Assembly: GCA_951812305.1 (NCBI GenBank)
Contig: CATOSB010000011.1
Coordinates: 434,001 to 498,000 of the forward strand
Length of the DNA stretch: 64,000 bases
Direction: 5' to 3'
From: an uncultured Paracoccaceae bacterium
GTDB taxonomy: Bacteria > Pseudomonadota > Alphaproteobacteria > Rhodobacterales > Rhodobacteraceae
Below the pieces are notes generated by a model. The model was not told where the DNA came from. It searched no databases and saw only the letters and a program-made list of their open reading frames with translations. The first letter of the stretch is position 1, and each line of letters opens with the position of its first letter. Below are positions 33,816-41,928 of this stretch, piece after piece. The position numbers were made by a program, and so were the translations under genes.

Positions 33816-35416
33816 GTAACTCCCAAGCACCCTGTCCGATAGGGTTGCGGGGTTTTGTTCCGTCAGAGCCGTGCGATGATCTGAGGTGGTGACAGGGTCA
33901 GGATTTCCAGGATGTTGAACCGGTGTTTTCTGGCCGTCGAGATGACGGACCTGATGTCGGCGAAGACCCGCGCGCCCTCGAGGGTGCGGAAGGTGCCCGA
34001 GATTTTCATGCGCAGCTTCATCATGCGCAGGTCCTGTTCGGCCTGATTGTTTGTGAATGGGACCGCGAAGTCGGCGATGAATCGCAAAACGTCATCGCGG
34101 TAGTCACGCAAGCGGAGGAGCAGGTTGTGGCCTGGCCGCCTGGCTTTTCGGCCGCGGGTGCCGGGGCTTTTGGCCAGCGGGGGCTGGCGTTCGTGGAAGG
34201 CGAGCCCCTTGGCGAGGATCGCCATGTATCTGGTGACTATACCCTGGCGAACCAGTTCCGGGAGTTCGGTCTCGCCTTGATCCTGAGCCGCGCATCTGAG
34301 CTGATTGGCGCTATGAAGCACTGCGCTCATCTCCGTCGCCCAAGGCTCTTTTTCGATCTCTTCGATGGCCTTGAGTTCGCGCAAGTGATGCGCCCCGCAG
34401 AGGGCGTGGGCGTCCACTCCGCTCATATGGGCGTAGTAGGGTTTCCAGTGATCATGAATGATCGTCCCGCCGGTCAGGAAGGTTGGAACAGCACCGCGTT
34501 TGGCGCTGATGCGGTAATGGGTGAAGGCGGTATCGCAGATCGTGTGCAGCCAGTGCAGCTTGCCGGCAACACGAAGTCCGGTCTCGTCCAGATGCCGAAC
34601 GCCGCCTTCGGCAAGCCGGGCGAGAATGTGTTCAACCACGACACCCATCTTATTTGCCGCGCCGCGCGTCCAGTTGGTCACGCTGGCCGCGCACAAGCTG
34701 GTGGCCCCAAACAGGTCGCGCATAAGCTGGCAGACCCGATCCTCGGGTATCAGCTGCTGAACATTGCAATAGACCGCCACTGCCCGCATGCGCGTGCCAT
34801 ATTGCACATGCGCGGCCACGCCATCGGGAAAGCCAGCCGTCGTCGTGGCTCGACAATGGTCGCAACAATAAACCGCCGCCTGATGCTCGGTGACCTCCAG
34901 GCGTGGCGCAGGCAAGTCGAACACCTGACGCTTCTCGATCCCTTTCACCATCTCCGCCGTCAGGGCGCTCTGACAGGCGCTGCAATGCGTCGCCTCATGC
35001 CGTTCGACAAAGTCGGGTGTTGACGTCTGGCGCAGGGTGTCGCCCCGGTGGCCAACTTGGCCGCCACTTTTCTTTCCGGATTTGCCACGCAGGCTGCGCG
35101 GGGCTGGCTTCTTCAGGCCATCACTTGAAGGGGGCTTGCTGCTATTGCTGCTGTTCTTGGCCAACTGTCGGCGCAGGTCCGTGATCTCTTCCGCCATGCT
35201 CGCCAACGCAGCTTCAAGCTCAGCGATCCGACGCAGAGCCGTGGCGAGAAGTTGTTCAAGGGCGGCAACCTGATCCATCCCACCACTGATTCAGAGAAAT
35301 CAACCCGGCGCCACAGAATTCAGACAAGAAAGAAAAAAAACACGCGCAAAATGGCAAATTCGACTCACCATAAAACTGACAATAACACTCAAACGTGGGG
35401 GGTGCTTGGGAGTTAC
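33816..35416 (-). mobile_element. IS66-family element (ISBst12-like), copy 3
   Basis: The element is 1601 bp with the same 17-bp ends. It is flanked by GTTTTTTG at 33808-33815 and 35417-35424. It has 8 T in the leader tract. It shares with copy 4 a silent change in a GTATCG/GTATAG position (copy 3 near 34237) and has a private change near 34110. Confidence 0.97.
33863..35278 (-). CDS. tnpC: IS66-family transposase (copy 3)
   Basis: This intact 471-residue protein is identical in sequence to copies 1 and 4. As in copy 2, a host reading frame (here the passenger gene) enters from the element's left end in frame and ends at 35256, just past this gene's ATG. That could couple its translation to the interrupted gene. 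Confidence 0.96.
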   Translation of the reverse strand: MDQVAALEQLLATALRRIAELEAALASMAEEITDLRRQLAKNSSNSSKPPSSDGLKKPAPRSLRGKSGKKSGGQVGHRGDTLRQTSTPDFVERHEATHCSACQSALTAEMVKGIEKRQVFDLPAPRLEVTEHQAAVYCCDHCRATTTAGFPDGVAAHVQYGTRMRAVAVYCNVQQLIPEDRVCQLMRDLFGATSLCAASVTNWTRGAANKMGVVVEHILARLAEGGVRHLDETGLRVAGKLHWLHTICDTAFTHYRISAKRGAVPTFLTGGTIIHDHWKPYYAHMSGVDAHALCGAHHLRELKAIEEIEKEPWATEMSAVLHSANQLRCAAQDQGETELPELVRQGIVTRYMAILAKGLAFHERQPPLAKSPGTRGRKARRPGHNLLLRLRDYRDDVLRFIADFAVPFTNNQAEQDLRMMKLRMKISGTFRTLEGARVFADIRSVISTARKHRFNILEILTLSPPQIIARL

Positions 35417-35962
35417 GTTTTTTGATTCGTTTTTTACGATACTCGTTGACCCTTTTTCGCAGAGGGTTGCGATGAGGGATTTCCACCATTGTTATGGAAA
35501 TGATCCTCGGTTCTCTCAAAGCCTCATTTGGCTCCAGTTCAACGGCAATTCCGCCAAACTCTCCAAGAAATAGAACATTTGAAACGGTTTCGTGATCTGC
35601 TTTGAATGTATCAGGGTCATTTTTCCGTACGTGTTTCGGGATGATCACCTGAAAGGGAGTGGCAGCCATCAGATCGAGCACAAGTGTCATGGTTCTTTTA
35701 GGGAGCGCAGCCAGTTCATTGAGCTTATCCGTGAGGGCGTAGAAACGGTTGGGGTCCTCTTCCATCATGTCGAACATGAGGTCCCGGATCTTCTCATAAG
35801 CGAGATCTTCGTTGATTGGGAAGTTGTTCTCCATGGCGCGCACCTTTTGCCCCGTGTTGACCAGCCTGAATGCCCCCGTGATTAGTATGGGGTGAGAGGG
35901 GTTTCCAAGTACGTTGCCCCATGATTCAAGGTTCAAAAGCGACACAATATGGACCGCCACTC

Positions 35963-36856
35963 ATGTCGATCACTAACACCGCACTTTTTGTCTGTCTCGA
36001 TGACTTTGCAAAAACCTACGAGGACTGGGAGCGCCACCGGTTGATCCCCTCGGGTCGTCAGAGGCTTCGCGCCGGCAAGCTGACCCTGGGGGAGAGCCTG
36101 TTCATCATGGTCTTGTTTCACTTGTCGCCGTTCAAGGACTTCAAACATTATTGGATTTATGGCGTTGAGCAGAAATACCGTGACTGCTTTGGCAACCTCC
36201 CGAGCTATGGTCGGTTTGTCAGCCTCATGCCAAGATTAATGGTGCCGTTTTGCATACTGCTGCACTGCTTCAGCGGTGAAAAAACCGGCGTCTATTTTGC
36301 CGACAGCACTAAGCTCGCGGTCTGCCACAATGCCCGCATTAATCGAAACAAGGTCTTCAAGGGGCTGGCAAAGCGCGGTCGCAGCACAATGGGCTGGTTC
36401 TTTGGCTTCAAACTGCATCTAATCATCAACAACAAGGGGGAGATCATGGCCGTCAAAATCACGGCAGGTAATGTCGATGATCGAAAGCCGTTTGAAGCCA
36501 TGATCGCGGGCCCCGAAGGCAAAATATTTGCTGATAAGGGCTATATCTCCAAATCCCTCTTCCAACGGCTCTGGCAGCGTGGGCTCCACCTCGTCACCGG
36601 CATTCGCCGCAACATGAAAAACTATCTCCTGCCAATCCTGAACAAAATCCTGTTGCGAAGGCGGTTCATCATCGAAACTCTGTTCGATAAGTTGAAAACC
36701 AGCATGGGACTGGAACACACTCGACACAGATCGCCTGCCAACGCATTCGTACACCTCATCTCGTGTGTCGCAGCCTATAGGCTCGGGAAAACCAAAGTTA
36801 AAATGGGACCCATAACCGTGCCGGAAACAATCAGGCAGGTCGAATACCAGATATAG
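35963..36856 (+). CDS. IS982-family transposase
   Basis: The 297-residue DDE transposase has the IS982 layout: ALFVCLDDFAKTYEDWERHRL, LTLGESLFIMVLFHLSPFKDFKHYW and VYFADSTKLAVCHNARINRNKVFKGLA (first Asp). Then come MGWFFGFKLHLIINNKGEI, KIFADKGYISKSLFQRLW (second Asp) and RFIIETLFDKLKTSMGLEHTRHRSP (Glu). It is intact. The ATG at 35963 gives the standard family N terminus; an earlier in-frame codon is not needed. It is divergent from the passenger gene. Confidence 0.93.
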   Translation: MSITNTALFVCLDDFAKTYEDWERHRLIPSGRQRLRAGKLTLGESLFIMVLFHLSPFKDFKHYWIYGVEQKYRDCFGNLPSYGRFVSLMPRLMVPFCILLHCFSGEKTGVYFADSTKLAVCHNARINRNKVFKGLAKRGRSTMGWFFGFKLHLIINNKGEIMAVKITAGNVDDRKPFEAMIAGPEGKIFADKGYISKSLFQRLWQRGLHLVTGIRRNMKNYLLPILNKILLRRRFIIETLFDKLKTSMGLEHTRHRSPANAFVHLISCVAAYRLGKTKVKMGPITVPETIRQVEYQI

Positions 36857-37414
36857 CGCTTATCCAGAACTCAGGTTGACTTGTCCAATCCCTGCCGTAG
36901 CCGACAATTTTCCGCAACTTTATGAAATCAAACCGGATGCCCGGATTGTTGTGCGTGCTGCGCCTGATCGAAACGCGAGTGAAATGGCGGATCTGGTCCC
37001 CGCTAACGGCCAAATTGAAGTTTTGCAGATATCCGGCGACTGGGCTGAAATATCTGCGCCCTATGGGGAAAGCTGGGTTGAGACCGCAAAGCTGATCCGA
37101 CTGAAGCCAAGTTCAGCCTTGCCGCACGAGTTTTCCTGTATTGGCGTAAATCCGACATGGTTGCTGCAACGACGCGACAACAGCGTTTTTGTCGACTTTC
37201 TCGAGGGCTATTTGTTGACTTTTGATGTTGTGGCGGGGGATGCGACCAAAAGTTCATTGAACGCTGATAGCCCGGATGGGCAATTGGCGTTGGAGTTGTC
37301 GCGCGAAAGGTGCCGATTGCCGCAAAACGAGTTTCGATACGGCTTTAAAATCGATGCACGCATACCGGATTTCAGCCTGACACGCGTCGTTACCGGGTGC
37401 TGTTCGCTCAAACG

Positions 37415-38020
37415 TTAGTCGACAACGCGCATTGTCAGGTTAATTCGTCCGCCGTTTTGCAAAAGTGTCGACGTGCCCGACCTGATCCGGTCAATGCCAT
37501 GATGGTGAAGCCGCGCTTTGCCGCCCATGACAACCACGTCACCGGATTGCAGCCATATCGATTCCGTCTTGCCGCCGCGCTCTTCGTTGGCAATCCGGAA
37601 CAACCCGTCATCACCAAGCGAAATGGAAACGACGGGCCAGGAAAAATCCGCTTCATCCCGGTCCTGATGCATCCCCATTTTCGCGCTCGCGCGGTAAAGA
37701 TTAAGAAGGCAGCAGTCCGGTGCACGTTCCAGACCCGACACTTCGTGCCACACTCGGAGGATCGCCTCTGGAATCGGTGGCCACGCGCCACCATTGGGAT
37801 GATGCTCCTCATAACGATAGCCTCTTCTGTCCGAAAACCAGCCGTATTTGCCTGCGCTGGTCATCTGTACCGACATCTTCTTTCCCCAGCGCGTTTCGGG
37901 TGAAAACAGCGGCGCGGTGCGGATCACGCTACGAAGGTTACCCACTATCTCGCGCTGTTTCGCCGCATCCAAATAGCCGCGAAACACATCGAATCCCCTG
38001 ATCGTTAACGTGGGCTTCAT
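37415..38020 (-). CDS. alkB: AlkB-type alkylated-DNA dioxygenase
   Basis: This Fe(II)/2-oxoglutarate dioxygenase removes methyl groups from 1-methyladenine and 3-methylcytosine by oxidation. The 201-residue product has the substrate-lid region KYGWFSDRRGYRYE, the iron ligands H and D in GMHQDRDEADFSWPVVSISLGD, the distal His in MGGKARLHHHGIDRI, and the 2-oxoglutarate-binding Arg in GGRINLTMRV. The ATG at 38020 fits the family start. The gene is convergent with the interrupted SH3 gene and divergent from dnaK. Confidence 0.92.
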   Translation of the reverse strand: MKPTLTIRGFDVFRGYLDAAKQREIVGNLRSVIRTAPLFSPETRWGKKMSVQMTSAGKYGWFSDRRGYRYEEHHPNGGAWPPIPEAILRVWHEVSGLERAPDCCLLNLYRASAKMGMHQDRDEADFSWPVVSISLGDDGLFRIANEERGGKTESIWLQSGDVVVMGGKARLHHHGIDRIRSGTSTLLQNGGRINLTMRVVD

Positions 38021-38070
38021 GTTCTTCCTGAATTACCTCGATTTTCCGGTCGTTTTTGGGCCCGTTCAAG

Positions 38071-38099
38071 CTTGCAGCACCATATAACGCTCCCTATAT
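38071..38099 (+). promoter_or_regulatory. Sigma-32-type heat-shock promoter for dnaK
   Basis: CTTGCAG at 38071 and CCTATAT at 38093 are separated by 18 bp from CTTG to CCTATAT. This agrees with the alphaproteobacterial sigma-32 pattern (CTTG, 17-18 bp, CYTATNT). It lies about 110 bp upstream of the dnaK start. No CIRCE inverted repeat was seen. Confidence 0.65.
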
Positions 38100-38209
38100 A
38101 CGCCCGGAAGCCTCGCGAGGATGTGATCTTCGCGGAAAACCTTGGGATCGGGGCCGGATGCTGAAATCAGGTCAAGCCCCAGACATCGCCTTATGAGAGG
38201 ATTTAGAGC

Positions 38210-40129
38210 ATGGCAAAAGTCATCGGGATCGACCTCGGTACAACCAACAGCTGCGTTGCCATTATGGATGGCAGCCAGCCGCGCGTGATTGAAAACGCCG
38301 AGGGCGCGCGAACAACACCTTCAATCGTGGGATTCACGGAAAACGAACGCCTTGTCGGTCAGCCCGCCAAACGTCAGGCCGTGACCAACCCCGAAAATAC
38401 CGTCTTCGCGGTCAAGCGCTTGATCGGCCGCCGCGCTGATGACGCCGAGGTGGAAAAGGATAAGAGCCACGTCCCATACGATATCGTCGATGGTGGCAAT
38501 GGCGACGCCTGGGTACAGGTGCAGGGAGAGAAATACTCCCCTAGCCAAATCTCGGCGTTCATCCTTGGCAAAATGAAGGAAACCGCCGAAAGTTACCTTG
38601 GCGAGGACGTGACCCAAGCCGTCATTACCGTTCCTGCTTACTTCAACGACGCCCAGCGTCAGGCCACCAAAGACGCGGGCAAGATCGCCGGTCTAGAGGT
38701 TCTGCGGATCATCAACGAACCGACCGCCGCCGCGCTGGCCTATGGTCTGGACAAGAAAGAAACCAAAACCATCGCGGTCTATGACCTTGGTGGCGGTACG
38801 TTTGACATCACGATCCTTGAGATCGACGATGGCCTGTTTGAGGTCAAATCCACCAACGGCGACACGTTCCTTGGCGGTGAAGATTTCGACATGCGTGTGG
38901 TTCAGTACCTGGCAGATGAGTTCAAGAAAGAGCATCAGGTCGATCTGTCGAAGGACAAGATGGGGCTGCAGCGTCTGAAGGAGGCAGCTGAGAAAGCGAA
39001 GATAGAACTGTCCTCCTCCAGCCAGACAGAGATCAACCAGCCGTTCATTTCGATGGACCCCAACAGCGGAACACCGCTGCATATGGTCATGAAGCTGACC
39101 CGGGCCAAGCTGGAAAGCCTTGTCAACGACCTGATCAAGAATTCGATCAAACCTTGTAAGGCGGCGTTGAAAGACGCAGGTCTTTCAACCGGCGACATTG
39201 ATGAGATCGTTCTTGTTGGCGGTATGACCCGGATGCCGAAAGTGATCGAAGAGGTCACGAAATTCTTCGGCAAGGAACCCCATAAAGGCGTAAACCCCGA
39301 CGAGGTTGTCGCAATGGGCGCGGCCATTCAGGCAGGTGTTCTGCAAGGTGATGTAAAGGACGTCGTTCTTCTCGACGTTACGCCTCTGTCGCTGGGAATC
39401 GAGACGCTGGGTGGCGTATTCACCCGCCTGATCGACCGCAACACGACGATCCCCACGAAGAAGTCGCAAATCTTCTCGACCGCGGAAGACAACCAGAACG
39501 CTGTGACGATCCGGGTGTTCCAGGGCGAACGCGAAATGGCGCAGGACAACAAGATCCTTGGTCAGTTCAATCTGGAAGAAATCCCGCCCGCACCGCGTGG
39601 TCTGCCTCAGATCGAGGTGACGTTTGACATCGACGCCAACGGCATCGTGTCGGTTTCGGCCAAGGATAAAGGCACCGGCAAAGAGCAGGTCATCACCATT
39701 CAGGCCAGCGGTGGTCTGTCGGATGACGAAATTGACCAGATGGTCAAGGACGCCGAAGAAAATGCCGAGGCCGACAAGGACCGCAAGGAACTGGTCGAGG
39801 CCAAAAACCAGGCGGAAAGCCTGATCCATGGCACCGAAAAGTCGATGGAAGAGCCTTCCGACAAGGTCGATCCGACCACGATCGAGGCTATCGAACTGGC
39901 CATTGCCAACCTCAAAGAGCAGCTTGAGACCGAAGATGCCGGTAAGATCAAAGGCGGCATCCAGAACGTCACCGAAGCTGCGATGAAGCTGGGCGAGGCG
40001 ATCTATAAGTCTGAGCAGGAAAAATCCGGCGCAGCCGACCCTGAAGACTTTGAAGAAGGCCCGCGCGGTGTCGATGACGACATTGTTGATGCGGATTTCG
40101 AGGATCTCGACGACGAAAAGCGTGACTGA
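38210..40129 (+). CDS. dnaK: Chaperone DnaK (Hsp70)
   Basis: The 639-residue Hsp70 is full length. The ATPase domain begins IGIDLGTTNSCVAIMDG, with VPAYFNDAQRQATKDAGKIAGL, VYDLGGGTFDITILEI and VLVGGMTRMPKVIEEV. The linker VLLDVTPLSLGIET leads to the substrate-binding domain, a helical lid and an acidic C-terminal tail (DDDIVDADFEDLDD). It folds nascent and stressed proteins with DnaJ, encoded 73 bp downstream, and GrpE (not in the window). GAGAGGA lies upstream of the ATG. Confidence 0.98.
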   Translation: MAKVIGIDLGTTNSCVAIMDGSQPRVIENAEGARTTPSIVGFTENERLVGQPAKRQAVTNPENTVFAVKRLIGRRADDAEVEKDKSHVPYDIVDGGNGDAWVQVQGEKYSPSQISAFILGKMKETAESYLGEDVTQAVITVPAYFNDAQRQATKDAGKIAGLEVLRIINEPTAAALAYGLDKKETKTIAVYDLGGGTFDITILEIDDGLFEVKSTNGDTFLGGEDFDMRVVQYLADEFKKEHQVDLSKDKMGLQRLKEAAEKAKIELSSSSQTEINQPFISMDPNSGTPLHMVMKLTRAKLESLVNDLIKNSIKPCKAALKDAGLSTGDIDEIVLVGGMTRMPKVIEEVTKFFGKEPHKGVNPDEVVAMGAAIQAGVLQGDVKDVVLLDVTPLSLGIETLGGVFTRLIDRNTTIPTKKSQIFSTAEDNQNAVTIRVFQGEREMAQDNKILGQFNLEEIPPAPRGLPQIEVTFDIDANGIVSVSAKDKGTGKEQVITIQASGGLSDDEIDQMVKDAEENAEADKDRKELVEAKNQAESLIHGTEKSMEEPSDKVDPTTIEAIELAIANLKEQLETEDAGKIKGGIQNVTEAAMKLGEAIYKSEQEKSGAADPEDFEEGPRGVDDDIVDADFEDLDDEKRD

Positions 40130-40147
40130 TCGCATTCAAGCGCGAAA

Positions 40148-40177
40148 GGGCCGGTCAGGGAGTACTCAGGCCGGCCC
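40148..40177 (+). other. Hairpin in the dnaK-dnaJ gap
   Basis: GGGCCGG (40148-40154) pairs with CCGGCCC (40171-40177) across a 16-nt loop. There is no T-tract. It may protect the dnaK message or lower read-through into dnaJ, which would help give more DnaK than DnaJ. Confidence 0.45.
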
Positions 40178-40202
40178 GGTCAGTTCTGAAAGGACCCTCT
40201 AG

Positions 40203-41342
40203 ATGTCAAAGCGCGACTACTATGATGTGCTCGGCGTCCAAAAGGGTGCGGATGCTGACGACATCAAGAAAGCCTATCGGCGCAAGGCAAAGGAACTGCA
40301 CCCTGACCGCAATTCCGACAACCCGAATGCGGAATCGCAGTTCAAGGAAGTCAACGAAGCCTATGATGCCCTGAAAGACCCCGACAAAAAGGCGGCATAT
40401 GACCGGTTTGGGCACGCCGCATTTGAGGGCGGCATGGGCGGCGGCGGCCCACGCGGCGGCCCGCAGGGCGATTTCGCCAGCGCGTTTTCCGACGTGTTTG
40501 ACGACCTTTTCGGCGACTTCATGGGCGGCCGCGCCGGCGCCGGACGTCAGCGCGCCAGCCGCGGCTCTGATTTGCGCTACAACCTCAAAGTCGATCTTGA
40601 AGAAGCCTATGAAGGCGTGCAGAAAACCATCAATGTTCCGACCTCCGTAGCGTGCGGCAGCTGCAACGGTTCTGGTGCCGAAGGCGGTGCCGAACCAACG
40701 ACCTGCCCGACATGTTCCGGGATGGGAAAGGTGCGCGCGCAGCAGGGGTTCTTTACAGTTGAGCGCACTTGCCCAACCTGTTCAGGCATGGGCCAGATCA
40801 TCAAAAATCCCTGTAACACCTGTGGCGGCGCCGGTCGGCAGGAAAAAGACCGCTCCCTTTCGGTGAACATCCCCGCTGGCGTCGAGACGGGCACACGCAT
40901 CCGACTTGCCGGCGAGGGCGAGGCCGGGATGCGCGGCGGACCGACCGGTGATCTTTACATTTTCATCGAGGTTCGCGATCACGACCTGTTTCAGCGCGAC
41001 GGAAGCGACCTGTTTTGCCATGTGCCTGTTAGCATGGCGTCTGCCGCGCTGGGCGGTGACATCGAAGTGCCGACGATTGATGGCGGCCGAAGCCGCGTGA
41101 AGGTGCCAGGGGGCAGCCAGTCGGGTCGTCAGATGCGCCTGCGAGGCAAGGGGATGCCCGGGCTTCGTTCGAATACATATGGTGACATGTTCATCGAATT
41201 GGCCGTAGAAACGCCCGTGAACCTGACAGGGCGCCAGAAAGAATTGCTGAAGGAATTCGATGAAATCGCGGCAGACAACAGCCCCGAAAGCTCATCGTTC
41301 TTTTCCAGGGTTCGAAGCTTCTGGGATGGGATGAAAAGCTGA
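40203..41342 (+). CDS. dnaJ: Chaperone DnaJ (Hsp40)
   Basis: The 379-residue type I J-protein has an N-terminal J domain (DYYDVLGVQKGADADDIKKAYRRKAKELHPDRN) with HPD at about residues 33-35. A Gly-rich region follows, then a zinc domain with four CxxCxGxG units (CGSCNGSG, CPTCSGMG, CPTCSGMG, CNTCGGAG), and two C-terminal substrate-binding domains. It stimulates DnaK ATPase activity. AAAGGACC precedes the ATG. Expression from the dnaK promoter is likely. Confidence 0.97.
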   Translation: MSKRDYYDVLGVQKGADADDIKKAYRRKAKELHPDRNSDNPNAESQFKEVNEAYDALKDPDKKAAYDRFGHAAFEGGMGGGGPRGGPQGDFASAFSDVFDDLFGDFMGGRAGAGRQRASRGSDLRYNLKVDLEEAYEGVQKTINVPTSVACGSCNGSGAEGGAEPTTCPTCSGMGKVRAQQGFFTVERTCPTCSGMGQIIKNPCNTCGGAGRQEKDRSLSVNIPAGVETGTRIRLAGEGEAGMRGGPTGDLYIFIEVRDHDLFQRDGSDLFCHVPVSMASAALGGDIEVPTIDGGRSRVKVPGGSQSGRQMRLRGKGMPGLRSNTYGDMFIELAVETPVNLTGRQKELLKEFDEIAADNSPESSSFFSRVRSFWDGMKS

Positions 41343-41343
41343 A

Positions 41344-41371
41344 GTCGAATTTCGCTTCAGCGAAATCCGAC
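41344..41371 (+). terminator. Hairpin after dnaJ
   Basis: A 12-bp stem (GTCGAATTTCGC with GCGAAATCCGAC, one G-U pair) and TTCA loop start 2 bases after the dnaJ stop codon. No clear T-tract follows, so it is a weak intrinsic terminator or a 3' stabiliser. Confidence 0.55.
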
Positions 41372-41928
41372 CGTTGTTCCCCCAAAAAATTCTGCCGTAA
41401 TTGCGACCAAGAAGAAACGATTCGGTTAATCGCCCATTAACCAAGGTTTCCGATCATTTGGACCATGAGCCGCCCACCTGCATTCAATGAAATGCCCCTG
41501 CCGCTGTTTGAGGGCGAAGAGGCCGTGAAGGAGGTGAGCGAGGGCCGTCTTCCATCCTATATCAAGGGGCACAGAAAACGGTTGCGGCAGCGGTTTCTCG
41601 AACGTGGACCGGCATCGCTTGCAGATTACGAACTGCTGGAGCTTATGCTTTTTCGCACTTTTCGACGCGGCGATGTCAAACCTTTGGCAAACAGGCTGAT
41701 GCGCAAGTTCGGAAGCGTTGACAGGGTTGTCTCTGCCAAGCCCAAGGCATTGGCCGAGATCGATGGCGTGGGGCCGGAAGTTATCCTTGATCTTAAGACG
41801 GTTGAGGCGATGGCGCGTCGCATGGCGCGCTCAGCCGTGATGGACCGACAAGTGTTATCGAGCTGGAATTCGCTTTTGGATTATTGCCACACTGCAATGG
41901 CGCATCGCGAGACGGAGCAGTTCCGCGT

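Larger units (their letters stand above)
33785..35834 (-). pseudogene. Passenger gene of the IS982-family element, split by IS66 (unknown function)
   Basis: I do not recognise this family. The ATG at 35834, with AAAGGTG upstream, opens 146 codons when the IS66 copy and one GTTTTTTG repeat are removed; the native stop is at 33785-33787. The protein has an acidic helical N terminus (EDLAYEKIRDLMFDMMEED), a hydrophobic middle (TLVLDLMAATPFQVIIP; NVLFLGEFGGIAVEL) and a strongly basic tail (RKRVNEYRKKRIKKLRKN). The insertion removes the last 7-8 residues and adds about 55 from the IS66 end, so it might still be partly functional. It is divergent from the transposase across a 128-bp gap. Confidence 0.75.
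33747..36876 (+). mobile_element. IS982-family element with a passenger gene, carrying a nested IS66
   Basis: The left end is ACCCCGATTCTGGATAAG at 33747. The right end, inverted, is ACCTGAGTTCTGGATAAG ending at 36876, giving 14 of 18 matches and the 5'-AC ends usual in the family. The flanks are TGACTT at 33741-33746 and 36877-36882. Without the nested IS66 and its duplication the element is 1521 bp, about 500 bp longer than a typical IS982. The extra length holds a divergent 146-codon gene between the left end and the transposase. Confidence 0.88.
33710..37418 (+). pseudogene. Secreted SH3-domain protein, split by nested IS982/IS66
   Basis: The gene starts with GTG at 33710, overlapping the permease stop. 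Its first 12 codons give MIWRTIWIAFLT. After the element (33747-36876) and one TGACTT duplication, the frame resumes at 36883 as CPIPAVADNFPQLYEI. The joined product is 190 residues with a signal peptide (cleavage likely after AVA) and an SH3b domain (ARIVVRAAPDRNASEMADLV..WAEI..GESWVETAKL). The C-terminal half is unassigned. The insertion lies inside the signal peptide, so the 36883-37418 part now lacks a start and export signal. The stop overlaps the convergent alkB stop by 4 bp. Confidence 0.9.
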
